Assembly (NCBI GenBank): GCA_003537645.1
Contig: DPRM01000009.1
Coordinates: 151 to 32,088 of the forward strand
Source of the DNA: Prolixibacteraceae bacterium
Lineage (GTDB): Bacteria; Bacteroidota; Bacteroidia; Bacteroidales; Prolixibacteraceae
Length of the DNA: 31,938 bases
Reading direction: 5' to 3'
In this document: in pieces, positions 1-7,328 of the stretch
How the letters are laid out: each line of letters opens with the position of its first letter
Position numbering within the stretch: position 1 is the first letter of the stretch
Program-made: the position numbers and the translations under genes
Notes under the pieces: generated by a model
Told to the model about the DNA's origin: nothing
The model's input: the letters and a program-made list of their open reading frames with translations, nothing else
Databases searched by the model: none

Positions 1-848
1 TGATGGTTTTATCGGAAACCCAGGGGAAAGTGAAAAAAATACACAAAAACGTGGGCGACCGTGTTCAGAAAAACGAAGTGATTGTTGAGGTTGACGATGA
101 AACCATTGCCGCCAACGTGCTGGTTGCCGAAGCCAACTTCGAACAGCAAACCAAAGATATTGAACGGTTGCAGCGCCTTGAACAAGGAAACGCCATTCCG
201 AAACACGATCTGGAACAGGCACGCATTGGCTTAAAAAAAGCTGAAGCTGACCTGATAACTGCCCGCAAGGCTCTGCGCGATACCAAAATTAAAGCGCCAA
301 TCTCCGGAATCGTTAACAAACGATTGGTTGAAAACGGACAATTTGTTGCCGGAGGCATGCCCATCTGCGAAATTGTAAACACGGCGAAACTAAAAATCTG
401 GGTCAAGATTCCGGAAAAAGACATTTTTAAACTGGCAAAGGGACAAGTCGTTAACGTAGCCATTCCTTCTTTACCCGGAAAAACATTCACCGGAAAAATT
501 AACTCAATCGGCGAAAAAGCCGACAACGCCATGAAGTTTGATGCTGAAGTAGTGATGGACAACCACGACGGCGAACAGCACCTGAAAGCCGGACTTTTCA
601 GCGAAGTGATGATTCCGGTTGAAGCTTCGGAAACCATATTGATTGAAAAAACCGCAATTACGGGAAGTATGAAAAACCCTTCAGTTTTTGTAATTGAAGG
701 TGACAAAGCGGTTAAGAAAGAAATTATTATCAACGAGAGTGATGAAAAATTTGCTGAAGTTGTAAGTGGCCTGAAAAAAGAAGACCGGGTTGTTGTCAGC
801 GGACAGTTGAACCTGAACGACGGCGACCGTGTAAAAATTATTCAATAA
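1..848 (+). CDS. RND efflux periplasmic adaptor subunit (MFP/HlyD family), 5' end cut by window edge
   Basis: Periplasmic adaptor that would link the inner-membrane RND pump encoded next to it to an outer-membrane channel. The visible 281 residues begin inside the first lipoyl half-motif (GKVKKIHKNVGDRVQKNE), continue through an alpha-helical hairpin rich in Glu/Lys/Ala (about residues 35-90), the second lipoyl half (KAPISGIVNKRLVENGQFV), a beta-barrel domain and a membrane-proximal domain ending in LNDGDRVKII. Family members are usually 340-400 residues and start with a signal or lipoprotein peptide. Neither is visible, so the true start lies upstream and the first in-frame ATG at base 3 is not trusted. 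The stop is 10 nt before the permease start, so the two are almost certainly co-transcribed. Substrate cannot be read from the sequence. Confidence 0.93.
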   Translation, partial: MVLSETQGKVKKIHKNVGDRVQKNEVIVEVDDETIAANVLVAEANFEQQTKDIERLQRLEQGNAIPKHDLEQARIGLKKAEADLITARKALRDTKIKAPISGIVNKRLVENGQFVAGGMPICEIVNTAKLKIWVKIPEKDIFKLAKGQVVNVAIPSLPGKTFTGKINSIGEKADNAMKFDAEVVMDNHDGEQHLKAGLFSEVMIPVEASETILIEKTAITGSMKNPSVFVIEGDKAVKKEIIINESDEKFAEVVSGLKKEDRVVVSGQLNLNDGDRVKIIQ

Positions 849-858
849 ATTCTTAGAA

Positions 859-3800
859 ATGAATATTACTGATATATCCATAAAAAGAACGACCATTCCG
901 GTCGTCATCTTTACCATTCTGGCGCTGGCTGGTATTTACAGCTACACCCGCCTGAATGTTGAACTGATCCCGAACATTGACATCCCCGTTAATGTGGTAA
1001 TGACTGTTTACCCCGGAGCGGCACCCAGCGAGGTGGAAAGCTCGGTAACCAAACCGATTGAAGATGCTGTTTCGGGTATGGAAGGAATTGACAAGCTCAA
1101 CTCCTACTCGTTCGAAAACATGTCAATCGTGGTTGTTCAGTTGAAAGACGACATGGACGCTGATATTTCGCTTCAGGATTGTGAACGTAAGGTAAACATG
1201 ATTCAAAGCGATTTGCCGGAAGATGCAGAACTGCCCCGGTTTATGAAAATGGACATGAACATGATGCCTATCATGAGTATCGCAGCTTCGTCGAACATGC
1301 CGGAACAACAATTCTATGATTTGATCGATTTAAATATTGTACCGTACATCTCACAGATTAAAGGTGTTGCCCAGGTTGAAATCGTTGGTGGAAACCAACG
1401 CGAAATCCAGATTAAAGCTGATGCCCAGAAACTACAGCAATACGGCATTTCACTGTCGCTGCTGAAACAGATGATCACTGCATCAAATCTCGATTTCCCG
1501 GTCGGAAATATTAAAGACGATCAAACCCGTTCACTGATCCGTTTGAGTGGAAAATTTGCTTCGGTTGACGAAATCGGAGAACTGATCCTTCGCACATCGG
1601 CTGACGGATCAACAATCAAAGTTAAAGATGTAGCCACCGTCGTTGACGGGAATAAAGAAAGCACCAAACTAGCACGCATCAACGGAACTCCGGCCATTGG
1701 TTTGTCGGTTACGAAACAGAGCGGAGCCAATGCGGTTGAAATCAGCGATGAGGTTCAAAAACTTTTCAAGGATTTTGAGACCAAATACAGTACCCAAAAC
1801 CTGAAATTCACCATCGCCAGCGACTCGTCGGTATTTACGAAAGATGCCGTGAACAGTGTAATGGTCGATCTGATTTTTGCTATCGTCCTGGTATCAATCA
1901 CTATGCTGTTGTTCCTGCACAGTTTCCGGAACCTGATGTTTGTGGTCGTTTCCATACCAACCTCCATTATTTCAACTTTCGTCATCTTCAGAATCTTCGG
2001 ATTCTCACTTAACCTGCTCACTTTGCTGGCCATGTCAATTGTGGTCGGGGTTATTGTGGACGATGCGATTGTGGTTCTGGAAAACATCTACCGCCACATG
2101 GAAGAAGGTAAAAAACGCTGGCAAGCTTCGCTCGATGCTACCAAAGAACTTGGGATTACCGTTGTTTCAATAACCATTGTACTTATTGCGGTGTTCCTGC
2201 CTATTGGTATTACCAGCGGAATAACCGGCGAATTGCTTCGCTCATTCTCACTGGTCATCGTGTTCTCTATTTTGATCAGTTTGCTGGTGTCGTTTACGCT
2301 GGTTCCATTGTTGACTTCGCGCTTCGGAAAAATTAAAATACTGAAAAAAAGCAGTTTGCTCGACCGTGTCCTGATGGGATTCGAATCGGTGATTAACGGC
2401 ATCAAAAGCTACATCATGTCGGCTCTGCATTGGGCGTTAAATCATAAAGCGGTAACACTGGTTTCGGTAGTATTCCTTTTGTTTGCGTCCTGTTCGCTAC
2501 TTTCTAAAGGATATATCCAGACAGAATTTATGGATGCCGGCGACCGCGGTGAATTTATCCTGAAAGTAGAGCTTGAAAAAAATGCAACACTCGATGAAAC
2601 CAACAAAATGTGCGCTAGAGTTGAAGAGCAACTGATGAAATATCCTGAAGTTGAGTTACTTTTCACCAAAGTAGGTTCTGAAGGCGGAAGCATGTCGTTC
2701 AACGAAACACCGAATACTGCAGAAATCAATGTTAAACTCGTTGACAAAAAGAAACGGAATGTTTCATCCAAAGTATTCAGTATTCAGGCAAAAAATGCCA
2801 TGTCGGAGATGTTTGCAGGACCCAAATTTACAGTAAACGAAGTCAGCATTATGGGTACAACAACCCGTCCGCTTGAATTAATCGTGCGCGGTAACAATTA
2901 CGACGAAGTAAGGCAGTATGCAGCCAAAGTTTTCGAGATTGCCAAAAATGCCCAGGGAACAACCGACGTTGAAACTTCGGACGAAGAAGGAAATCCGGAA
3001 CTGAACATTGAAATTGACCGCGATAAACTGGCCAAAGTAGGCTTGACACTTGGTGAAGTGGGTGCAGAGCTTCGTATCGCCTTTGCCGGAGACAATGACC
3101 TGAAATACAAAGAATCAGGCGAAGAATACGACATCAACATTATCCTCGACGAATTCAACAAAAAGAGCAAAGAGGATGTGGAAAACATGTCGCTGATTAC
3201 CCGCACCGGAAGCATTGTAAAACTGAAACAGATTGCCAGTGTAACCGAAAAGAAAGGTCCGGCCATGCTGAACCGCTACAACAAATTGCCTTCAGTTTCA
3301 ATTACCGGGCAGGTAGCTGGAAACACCATTGGTACCATCGGCGAAGAAATTCAGGCAAAACTGGCTCAGGTTGAAAAACCCATTGGTGTTGATGTGGTTT
3401 ACGCCGGTGACCTGGAAAACCAGACTGAATCGTTCGGTAGCTTGCTTGTTGCCCTGATAGCCTCGATCCTGCTGGTTTATTTGACCATGGTAGCCCTTTA
3501 CGACAGTTATGCCTATCCGTTTGTGGTGATGTTTTCCATGCCGCTATCCATTATCGGGGCATTGCTGGCGCTGGCTTTGGCCGGAAAGAGCATGAGTCTG
3601 TTCTCCATCATGGGTATCATCATGCTGATGGGATTAGTAGCCAAAAATGCGATCCTCGTAGTTGACTTTGCCAACGATATGGTTGAAAAAGGGCACAAAG
3701 TTTACGATGCCATCATAGAAGCTACCAGCCTCCGTTTCCGCCCGATTTTGATGACCAACCTGGCCCTGATCTTCGGATTGCTGCCGCTGGCCCTTTCGAG

Positions 3801-4008
3801 TGGTGCGGGTGCCGAGTGGAAAAGCGGTATCGGTTGGGTACTGATTGGTGGTTTGAGCAGCTCCATGTTCCTTTCGCTGATCATTATCCCGGTTATCTAC
3901 GTGCTGATTTCAAAAATGCTGAAGAAAGACGAGCAAAACCTGAAGAAACATCAAAAAGAAGTGGTTTCCATCGAGCACGTTGTCCCTGAAGTAAAATCAT
4001 ACAATTAA
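859..4008 (+). CDS. RND efflux transporter permease, HAE1/AcrB type
   Basis: Inner-membrane, proton-driven multidrug-type pump of 1049 residues, the normal full length for the AcrB/HAE1 family. The architecture is classic: a first transmembrane helix at the N-terminus (SIKRTTIPVVIFTILALAG), a large periplasmic loop, a cluster of helices around 330-540, a second periplasmic loop and a final helix cluster around 860-1025. The proton-relay residues are present: Asp401-Asp402 in helix 4 (VGVIVDDAIVVLEN) and Lys929 in helix 10 (GLVAKNAILVVDF). It follows the adaptor gene by 10 nt. No outer-membrane factor gene follows; it may lie upstream of the window. The substrate is unknown. Confidence 0.95.
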   Translation: MNITDISIKRTTIPVVIFTILALAGIYSYTRLNVELIPNIDIPVNVVMTVYPGAAPSEVESSVTKPIEDAVSGMEGIDKLNSYSFENMSIVVVQLKDDMDADISLQDCERKVNMIQSDLPEDAELPRFMKMDMNMMPIMSIAASSNMPEQQFYDLIDLNIVPYISQIKGVAQVEIVGGNQREIQIKADAQKLQQYGISLSLLKQMITASNLDFPVGNIKDDQTRSLIRLSGKFASVDEIGELILRTSADGSTIKVKDVATVVDGNKESTKLARINGTPAIGLSVTKQSGANAVEISDEVQKLFKDFETKYSTQNLKFTIASDSSVFTKDAVNSVMVDLIFAIVLVSITMLLFLHSFRNLMFVVVSIPTSIISTFVIFRIFGFSLNLLTLLAMSIVVGVIVDDAIVVLENIYRHMEEGKKRWQASLDATKELGITVVSITIVLIAVFLPIGITSGITGELLRSFSLVIVFSILISLLVSFTLVPLLTSRFGKIKILKKSSLLDRVLMGFESVINGIKSYIMSALHWALNHKAVTLVSVVFLLFASCSLLSKGYIQTEFMDAGDRGEFILKVELEKNATLDETNKMCARVEEQLMKYPEVELLFTKVGSEGGSMSFNETPNTAEINVKLVDKKKRNVSSKVFSIQAKNAMSEMFAGPKFTVNEVSIMGTTTRPLELIVRGNNYDEVRQYAAKVFEIAKNAQGTTDVETSDEEGNPELNIEIDRDKLAKVGLTLGEVGAELRIAFAGDNDLKYKESGEEYDINIILDEFNKKSKEDVENMSLITRTGSIVKLKQIASVTEKKGPAMLNRYNKLPSVSITGQVAGNTIGTIGEEIQAKLAQVEKPIGVDVVYAGDLENQTESFGSLLVALIASILLVYLTMVALYDSYAYPFVVMFSMPLSIIGALLALALAGKSMSLFSIMGIIMLMGLVAKNAILVVDFANDMVEKGHKVYDAIIEATSLRFRPILMTNLALIFGLLPLALSSGAGAEWKSGIGWVLIGGLSSSMFLSLIIIPVIYVLISKMLKKDEQNLKKHQKEVVSIEHVVPEVKSYN

Positions 4009-4194
4009 TGTGAATCAAAGGTTAGTTTTTTAAAACTGAAGGGTTGCAATGATTATAGAAAATATGGAACAAGGCGCGTGATAACAACGAAGTGGTGAAA
4101 TATTCCTATCATACCTTCTGCATTTTCAGCTCTTTTCACCCTGATTTGCTAAAGTTTTAACCCTTGATTTATACAATCAACGAATCAAAAAATT

Positions 4195-4224
4195 ACCCTT
4201 CCCGGAAGCTTTTTCGGGAAGGGT
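4195..4224 (+). terminator. Hairpin just upstream of the winged-helix gene
   Basis: Perfect 10-bp stem (ACCCTTCCCG at 4195-4204 with CGGGAAGGGT at 4215-4224) and a 10-nt loop. The following bases are TTAAAAATC, so there is no real U-tract, and the hairpin ends only 16 nt before the ATG at 4241. It could end transcription from the RND operon weakly, or be a 5' leader hairpin of the next gene. Confidence 0.5.
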
Positions 4225-4240
4225 TTAAAAATCAATAATT

Positions 4241-4444
4241 ATGGAATTTGAAAAAATACAAAACAATGCTTCTGTGATTGAAGCAATGCTTGAAGCAGAA
4301 GGTATTATGCCGATTGACGAGCTACAGGATCTCACCAACATGGATGAAAAGGAAGTTTTGGTTGCTTTGGACTGGCTTCGCGAGAAAGAACGCGTACAAC
4401 TCTTCCCGGCAGGAAAAGTAGTGAGCGTAATGCTGGTATTATGA
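4241..4444 (+). CDS. Small winged helix-turn-helix protein (DUF2582-like)
   Basis: A 67-residue protein consisting almost entirely of one winged helix-turn-helix: the stretch VIEAMLEAEGIMPIDELQDLTNMDEKEVLVALDWLREKERVQLFPAGK reads as helix, turn, recognition helix and a short beta wing. Length and pattern match the DUF2582 family of stand-alone winged-helix proteins common in Bacteroidota, whose targets are not established. It starts 16 nt after a strong hairpin. The next gene (metallophosphoesterase) follows by about 64 nt if the preferred start is used, so they may share a transcript. A DNA-binding role is inferred from the fold only. Confidence 0.75.
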   Translation: MEFEKIQNNASVIEAMLEAEGIMPIDELQDLTNMDEKEVLVALDWLREKERVQLFPAGKVVSVMLVL

Positions 4445-4508
4445 TATTTTGGACCAGTTTTTCCTATACAAAGCGACCAGTGTTCGGAAACTTAAAAAAA
4501 GCAGAAAC

Positions 4509-5294
4509 ATGAACCCAATTTCGCACGGGTTGATAGCCTTGGTCTTGCTTGCTTTCTGCTCGTGTGATAAACTGACACATTTCAGTCCGTATGATGCAAA
4601 TACCGAGCACAGCAATGTAAATGCGATAAACATTTCAGAAATCGCAAGTATGAAATTGCCTGAAGATTCCATCACTTTTATTGCCATTTCAGATACTCAC
4701 ACTGCCTATTCAGACCTAAGGGCTGCGGTAACAACCATCAACCCAATGGAAGGGATTTCGTTTGTGGTGGTTTGTGGCGATGTTACTAATTTGGGACTGT
4801 TCAATGAATTCGACGACTATTATCATCTGGTAAACAGGTTGAACATTCCCTTTGTAACTTTAATCGGAAATCACGACTATCTGTCGAACGGAAAATCAAT
4901 TTACAACAAAATGTTTGGGCCAACTAATTTTCATTTTGATATCGGGAATTACCGGATGGTGGTATTCGACAATATCGTGTGGGAAAACGGAAACCGCGAA
5001 CCCGATTTTAACTGGTTTCAGCAAACGCTTGAAGTTCCTGAACGAATGACCAGCATCGCCTGCTTCCATATTCATCTGAAGGATTCACAGTTAGAGAATG
5101 GTTATGCCGATAAAATGCGTGAAATTATAGAGAAGAATCCGGTTGCCCTTAGCATTTTTGGTCATGGACACGATTCCTGGGAAGAGGAGGTTAATAACCG
5201 GCGATACCTTATGGTTCCGGATATTGCGATGCGGAATATGGCGAGAATAACCCTTGTCAACAAGGCTGCAACCATTGAAATTTTAAACTTTTAA
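4509..5294 (+). CDS. Calcineurin-like metallophosphoesterase, probable lipoprotein
   Basis: Predicted metal-dependent phosphoesterase of 261 residues. Metal-ligand motifs of the calcineurin-like family appear in order: D62xH64 (ISDTHT), G90D91 (VVCGDVTN), G120N121H122D123 (LIGNHDY), His187 (CFHIHL) and G218H219G220H221 (FGHGHD). The start at 4509 is preferred over 4449 because it places a hydrophobic export segment right at the N-terminus (MNPISHGLIALVLLAFCSC), whereas the upstream start adds a charged tail. Cys17 or Cys19 may be lipidated, but the lipobox is not canonical (Phe before Cys17). It is followed 10 nt later by a gene for a barrel-like secreted protein. The substrate is unknown. 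Confidence 0.85.
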   Translation: MNPISHGLIALVLLAFCSCDKLTHFSPYDANTEHSNVNAINISEIASMKLPEDSITFIAISDTHTAYSDLRAAVTTINPMEGISFVVVCGDVTNLGLFNEFDDYYHLVNRLNIPFVTLIGNHDYLSNGKSIYNKMFGPTNFHFDIGNYRMVVFDNIVWENGNREPDFNWFQQTLEVPERMTSIACFHIHLKDSQLENGYADKMREIIEKNPVALSIFGHGHDSWEEEVNNRRYLMVPDIAMRNMARITLVNKAATIEILNF

Positions 5295-5304
5295 TGTCAG
5301 TGTC

Positions 5305-5922
5305 ATGAAAACTTATCACGGAATAATGATCATCATTTTTCTTTTTGCTTCAGGAAACATTTTTGCTTCAGGAAATAAAGATGTTAAACTGACGAAAAAG
5401 TTATTTGCGCCCGATTACCTTAATTTTCAGTATGCTGGTAATCTGGGATTGGGATCGGTTGGTGTTGGGTATATTTCGGAAAACGAAAAACACAATTTCG
5501 GAGCAAGCTACGGTTACCTGCCCTCGTCGGTAAATGGTGCGGAGGTACATACTGTCTCGGCTAAAGGGGCTTTCAATTTCAAAAAGCATAAACTGTCTGA
5601 AAAAGCTTTTCTGAATGGATATATGGGAACAAACTTACTGTACTCGATTACCAACAATACCTACCTGAAATTTCCCGGCTATTTTCCATCTGATTACTAT
5701 TTTGCAAATGCCCTTCATTTTGCACCGTTTCTGGGAGTAAAAATCGGTTCCAGAAAAACCATCTCGAAATTTTCATACATCGAACTGGGGACTTTGGATT
5801 ATTACCTGTTCAACAGGATCAAATACCGGCGTTCAAAATTTAGTGATAGCCTGAATTTGTGCATGGGATTAACCTTTCCGCTGAACGATCCTGGCAAAAA
5901 TCGGGGGAATCAAATTGATTGA
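5305..5922 (+). CDS. Secreted protein of unknown function, possibly a small outer-membrane beta-barrel
   Basis: I do not recognise a named family. The 205-residue product starts with a clear Sec signal peptide (MKTYHGIMIIIFLFASGNIFA). The rest alternates glycine and aromatic residues in short strands (YAGNLGLGSVGVGYI, NFGASYGYLP, LNGYMGTNLLYSI, FAPFLGVKIGS, LNLCMGLTFPL), a look typical of small outer-membrane beta-barrels. It sits 10 nt behind the metallophosphoesterase, so the two are probably one operon and may act together at the cell envelope. It converges on the DUF58 gene with a 17-nt gap and no evident terminator. Confidence 0.7.
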   Translation: MKTYHGIMIIIFLFASGNIFASGNKDVKLTKKLFAPDYLNFQYAGNLGLGSVGVGYISENEKHNFGASYGYLPSSVNGAEVHTVSAKGAFNFKKHKLSEKAFLNGYMGTNLLYSITNNTYLKFPGYFPSDYYFANALHFAPFLGVKIGSRKTISKFSYIELGTLDYYLFNRIKYRRSKFSDSLNLCMGLTFPLNDPGKNRGNQID

Positions 5923-5939
5923 CAAGACAAACAGGTATT

Positions 5940-6869
5940 TCAGAAAAGCCGTTTTCTCTTCAGCAAATAGGTATAAAGCACGTGCTTGAAATCTTCGTTG
6001 ATGTCGGCTTCAGCCAGATCAATCTGGTACTGTCCGCAACGGACGCGCATTTCTTCGAAATAATCTGACATCGCTTTTTCATAGTTTTTCTTCAGATCGT
6101 GAGGCGAGAACCGCAGATGTTCGCCCGTTTCGAGATCCACAAAGCGGTAAGGCTGGTTCCTGAAATCGAAATCCCTTTCCTGGCGGTGGTCGGTAACGTG
6201 AAAAAGCAATACTTCGTGTTTGTTGTATTTCAGGTGCTGAAGCGCTTCAAACAAGTCGTCGGTATTTTCCTGTTCAATCAAATCGCTGAAAAGAATGACC
6301 AGTGAGCGTTTGTGAATGTTTTCGGCGATCATGTGAAGTGCATCCACCGTGTTGGTTTTTTTGTGCAGCTGAGCCTGTTCCTGACGGAGCAATGCTCCCA
6401 GCTGATTGTACAGCAGATCGATATGAACGGACGACAAACGGGCTTCAGCATGAAATTCGATATCGTCTGAAAAAAGTGAAAGACCAACTGCATCGCGCTG
6501 TTTCCGGAGCAGATAAATGATTGCAGCAGCAGAATAAACCGAAAAAGCGAGCTTATTTATTTTTGAAGGTTTCCCTTTTTCAAACGGAAAAAGCATCGAC
6601 GAAGAAGTATCGATTACCAATTGGCAGCGCAGGTTGGTTTCTTCTTCGTATTGTTTTACAAACAAACGATCGGTGCGGGCAAATAATCTCCAGTCTATAT
6701 GTTTGGTCGATTCGCCGGTATTGTAAAGTCGGTGTTCGGCAAATTCGACCGAAAAACCATGAAAAGGACTGCGATGCAAACCGGTAATAAAACCTTCGAC
6801 CACCTCTTTTGAGATGAATTCGAGGTTGTCGAATTGCTGAAACTGCTGTATGTCGAGAAGATTGTTCAT
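5940..6869 (-). CDS. DUF58 domain protein with VWA-like fold
   Basis: A 309-residue cytoplasmic protein of the DUF58 family, usually partnered with a MoxR-type AAA ATPase. The family signature HIDWRLFARTDRLFVKQYEEE is intact (about residues 58-77) and is followed by a VWA-type metal site, D87-T-S89-S-S91 (QLVIDTSSSM). The start at 6869 is chosen over the in-frame ATG at 6899 because the longer form would read through the transcription-terminator hairpin at 6882-6916, and because MNNLLDIQQF is the usual kind of N-terminus for the family. A promoter lies at 6922-6951, inside the 3' end of trxA. No MoxR ATPase or Bat-type gene is adjacent, which is unusual. Confidence 0.88.
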   Translation of the reverse strand: MNNLLDIQQFQQFDNLEFISKEVVEGFITGLHRSPFHGFSVEFAEHRLYNTGESTKHIDWRLFARTDRLFVKQYEEETNLRCQLVIDTSSSMLFPFEKGKPSKINKLAFSVYSAAAIIYLLRKQRDAVGLSLFSDDIEFHAEARLSSVHIDLLYNQLGALLRQEQAQLHKKTNTVDALHMIAENIHKRSLVILFSDLIEQENTDDLFEALQHLKYNKHEVLLFHVTDHRQERDFDFRNQPYRFVDLETGEHLRFSPHDLKKNYEKAMSDYFEEMRVRCGQYQIDLAEADINEDFKHVLYTYLLKRKRLF

Positions 6870-6881
6870 ACCTAAAAATAA

Positions 6882-6916
6882 AAAAGGCATAAGAAACATT
6901 GATTCCTATGCCTTTT
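6882..6916 (-). terminator. trxA terminator / DUF58 leader hairpin
   Basis: Perfect 10-bp stem AAAAGGCATA (6882-6891) with TATGCCTTTT (6907-6916), 15-nt loop. Read on the minus strand it is followed by a T-rich tract (CCTTTTTATTTTT), as expected for an intrinsic terminator of trxA. It ends 12 nt before the DUF58 start at 6869, and the predicted DUF58 transcription start (about 6915) lies at its edge, so that transcript would begin with the hairpin. Confidence 0.75.
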
Positions 6917-6921
6917 CATCA

Positions 6922-6951
6922 CAAAAATATCGTTTTAAAGAATACTGTCAA
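6922..6951 (-). promoter_or_regulatory. Bacteroidota-type promoter for the DUF58 gene
   Basis: On the minus strand: TTG (6951-6949), 19-nt spacer, TATTTTTG (6929-6922), an exact match to TTG-N19-TAnnTTTG. It overlaps the 3' end of trxA. Confidence 0.6.
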
Positions 6952-7252
6952 CTTTTGACGAAAGGGTTGTTTTTGGAGCAGCACCAACGTGCTTGTCAAC
7001 CACTACACCATCTTTAAAGAACAGGATTGTAGGAATATTGCGAATTCCGTACTTTGAAGCAATGCCCGGATTGCTGTCAACATCTACTTTTCCAACAACC
7101 AATCTGCCAGCGTAATCTTCCGAAAGTTCCTGAACAATTGGACCCACCATACGACACGGACCACACCATTCAGCCCAAAAATCAACCAAAACCGGCATAC
7201 CTGCCTGAAGAACCAATTCTTCAAAATTTGCATCATTAATTTCTAAAGCCAT
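6935..7252 (-). CDS. trxA: Thioredoxin
   Basis: Cytoplasmic dithiol-disulfide oxidoreductase of 105 residues, the standard thioredoxin length. The active site is canonical (FWAEWCGPCRM, Cys30 and Cys33), Asp24 precedes it (VLVDFWA) and the cis-proline loop is present (RNIPTILFF, Pro74). No signal peptide or fused domain. It lies 56 nt downstream of dnaE on the same strand but has its own promoter overlapping the dnaE 3' end and a terminator behind it, so it can be expressed alone. Confidence 0.97.
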   Translation of the reverse strand: MALEINDANFEELVLQAGMPVLVDFWAEWCGPCRMVGPIVQELSEDYAGRLVVGKVDVDSNPGIASKYGIRNIPTILFFKDGVVVDKHVGAAPKTTLSSKVDSIL

Positions 7253-7298
7253 AGTATAATATTTTATGTGTGAATTGTAACTAACCCTAAAACCATCA

Positions 7299-7328
7299 CA
7301 AAATTAGCCTAATTAATTTTAAAAACAA
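7299..7328 (-). promoter_or_regulatory. Bacteroidota-type promoter for trxA
   Basis: On the minus strand: TTG (7328-7326), 19-nt spacer, TAATTTTG (7306-7299), an exact consensus match. It overlaps the dnaE stop codon and gives a 5' leader of about 40 nt before trxA. Confidence 0.65.

Noticed and set aside
65..733. 222-codon minus-strand ORF opposite the RND adaptor
   Set aside because: Serine/threonine-rich mirror frame of a clear adaptor gene.
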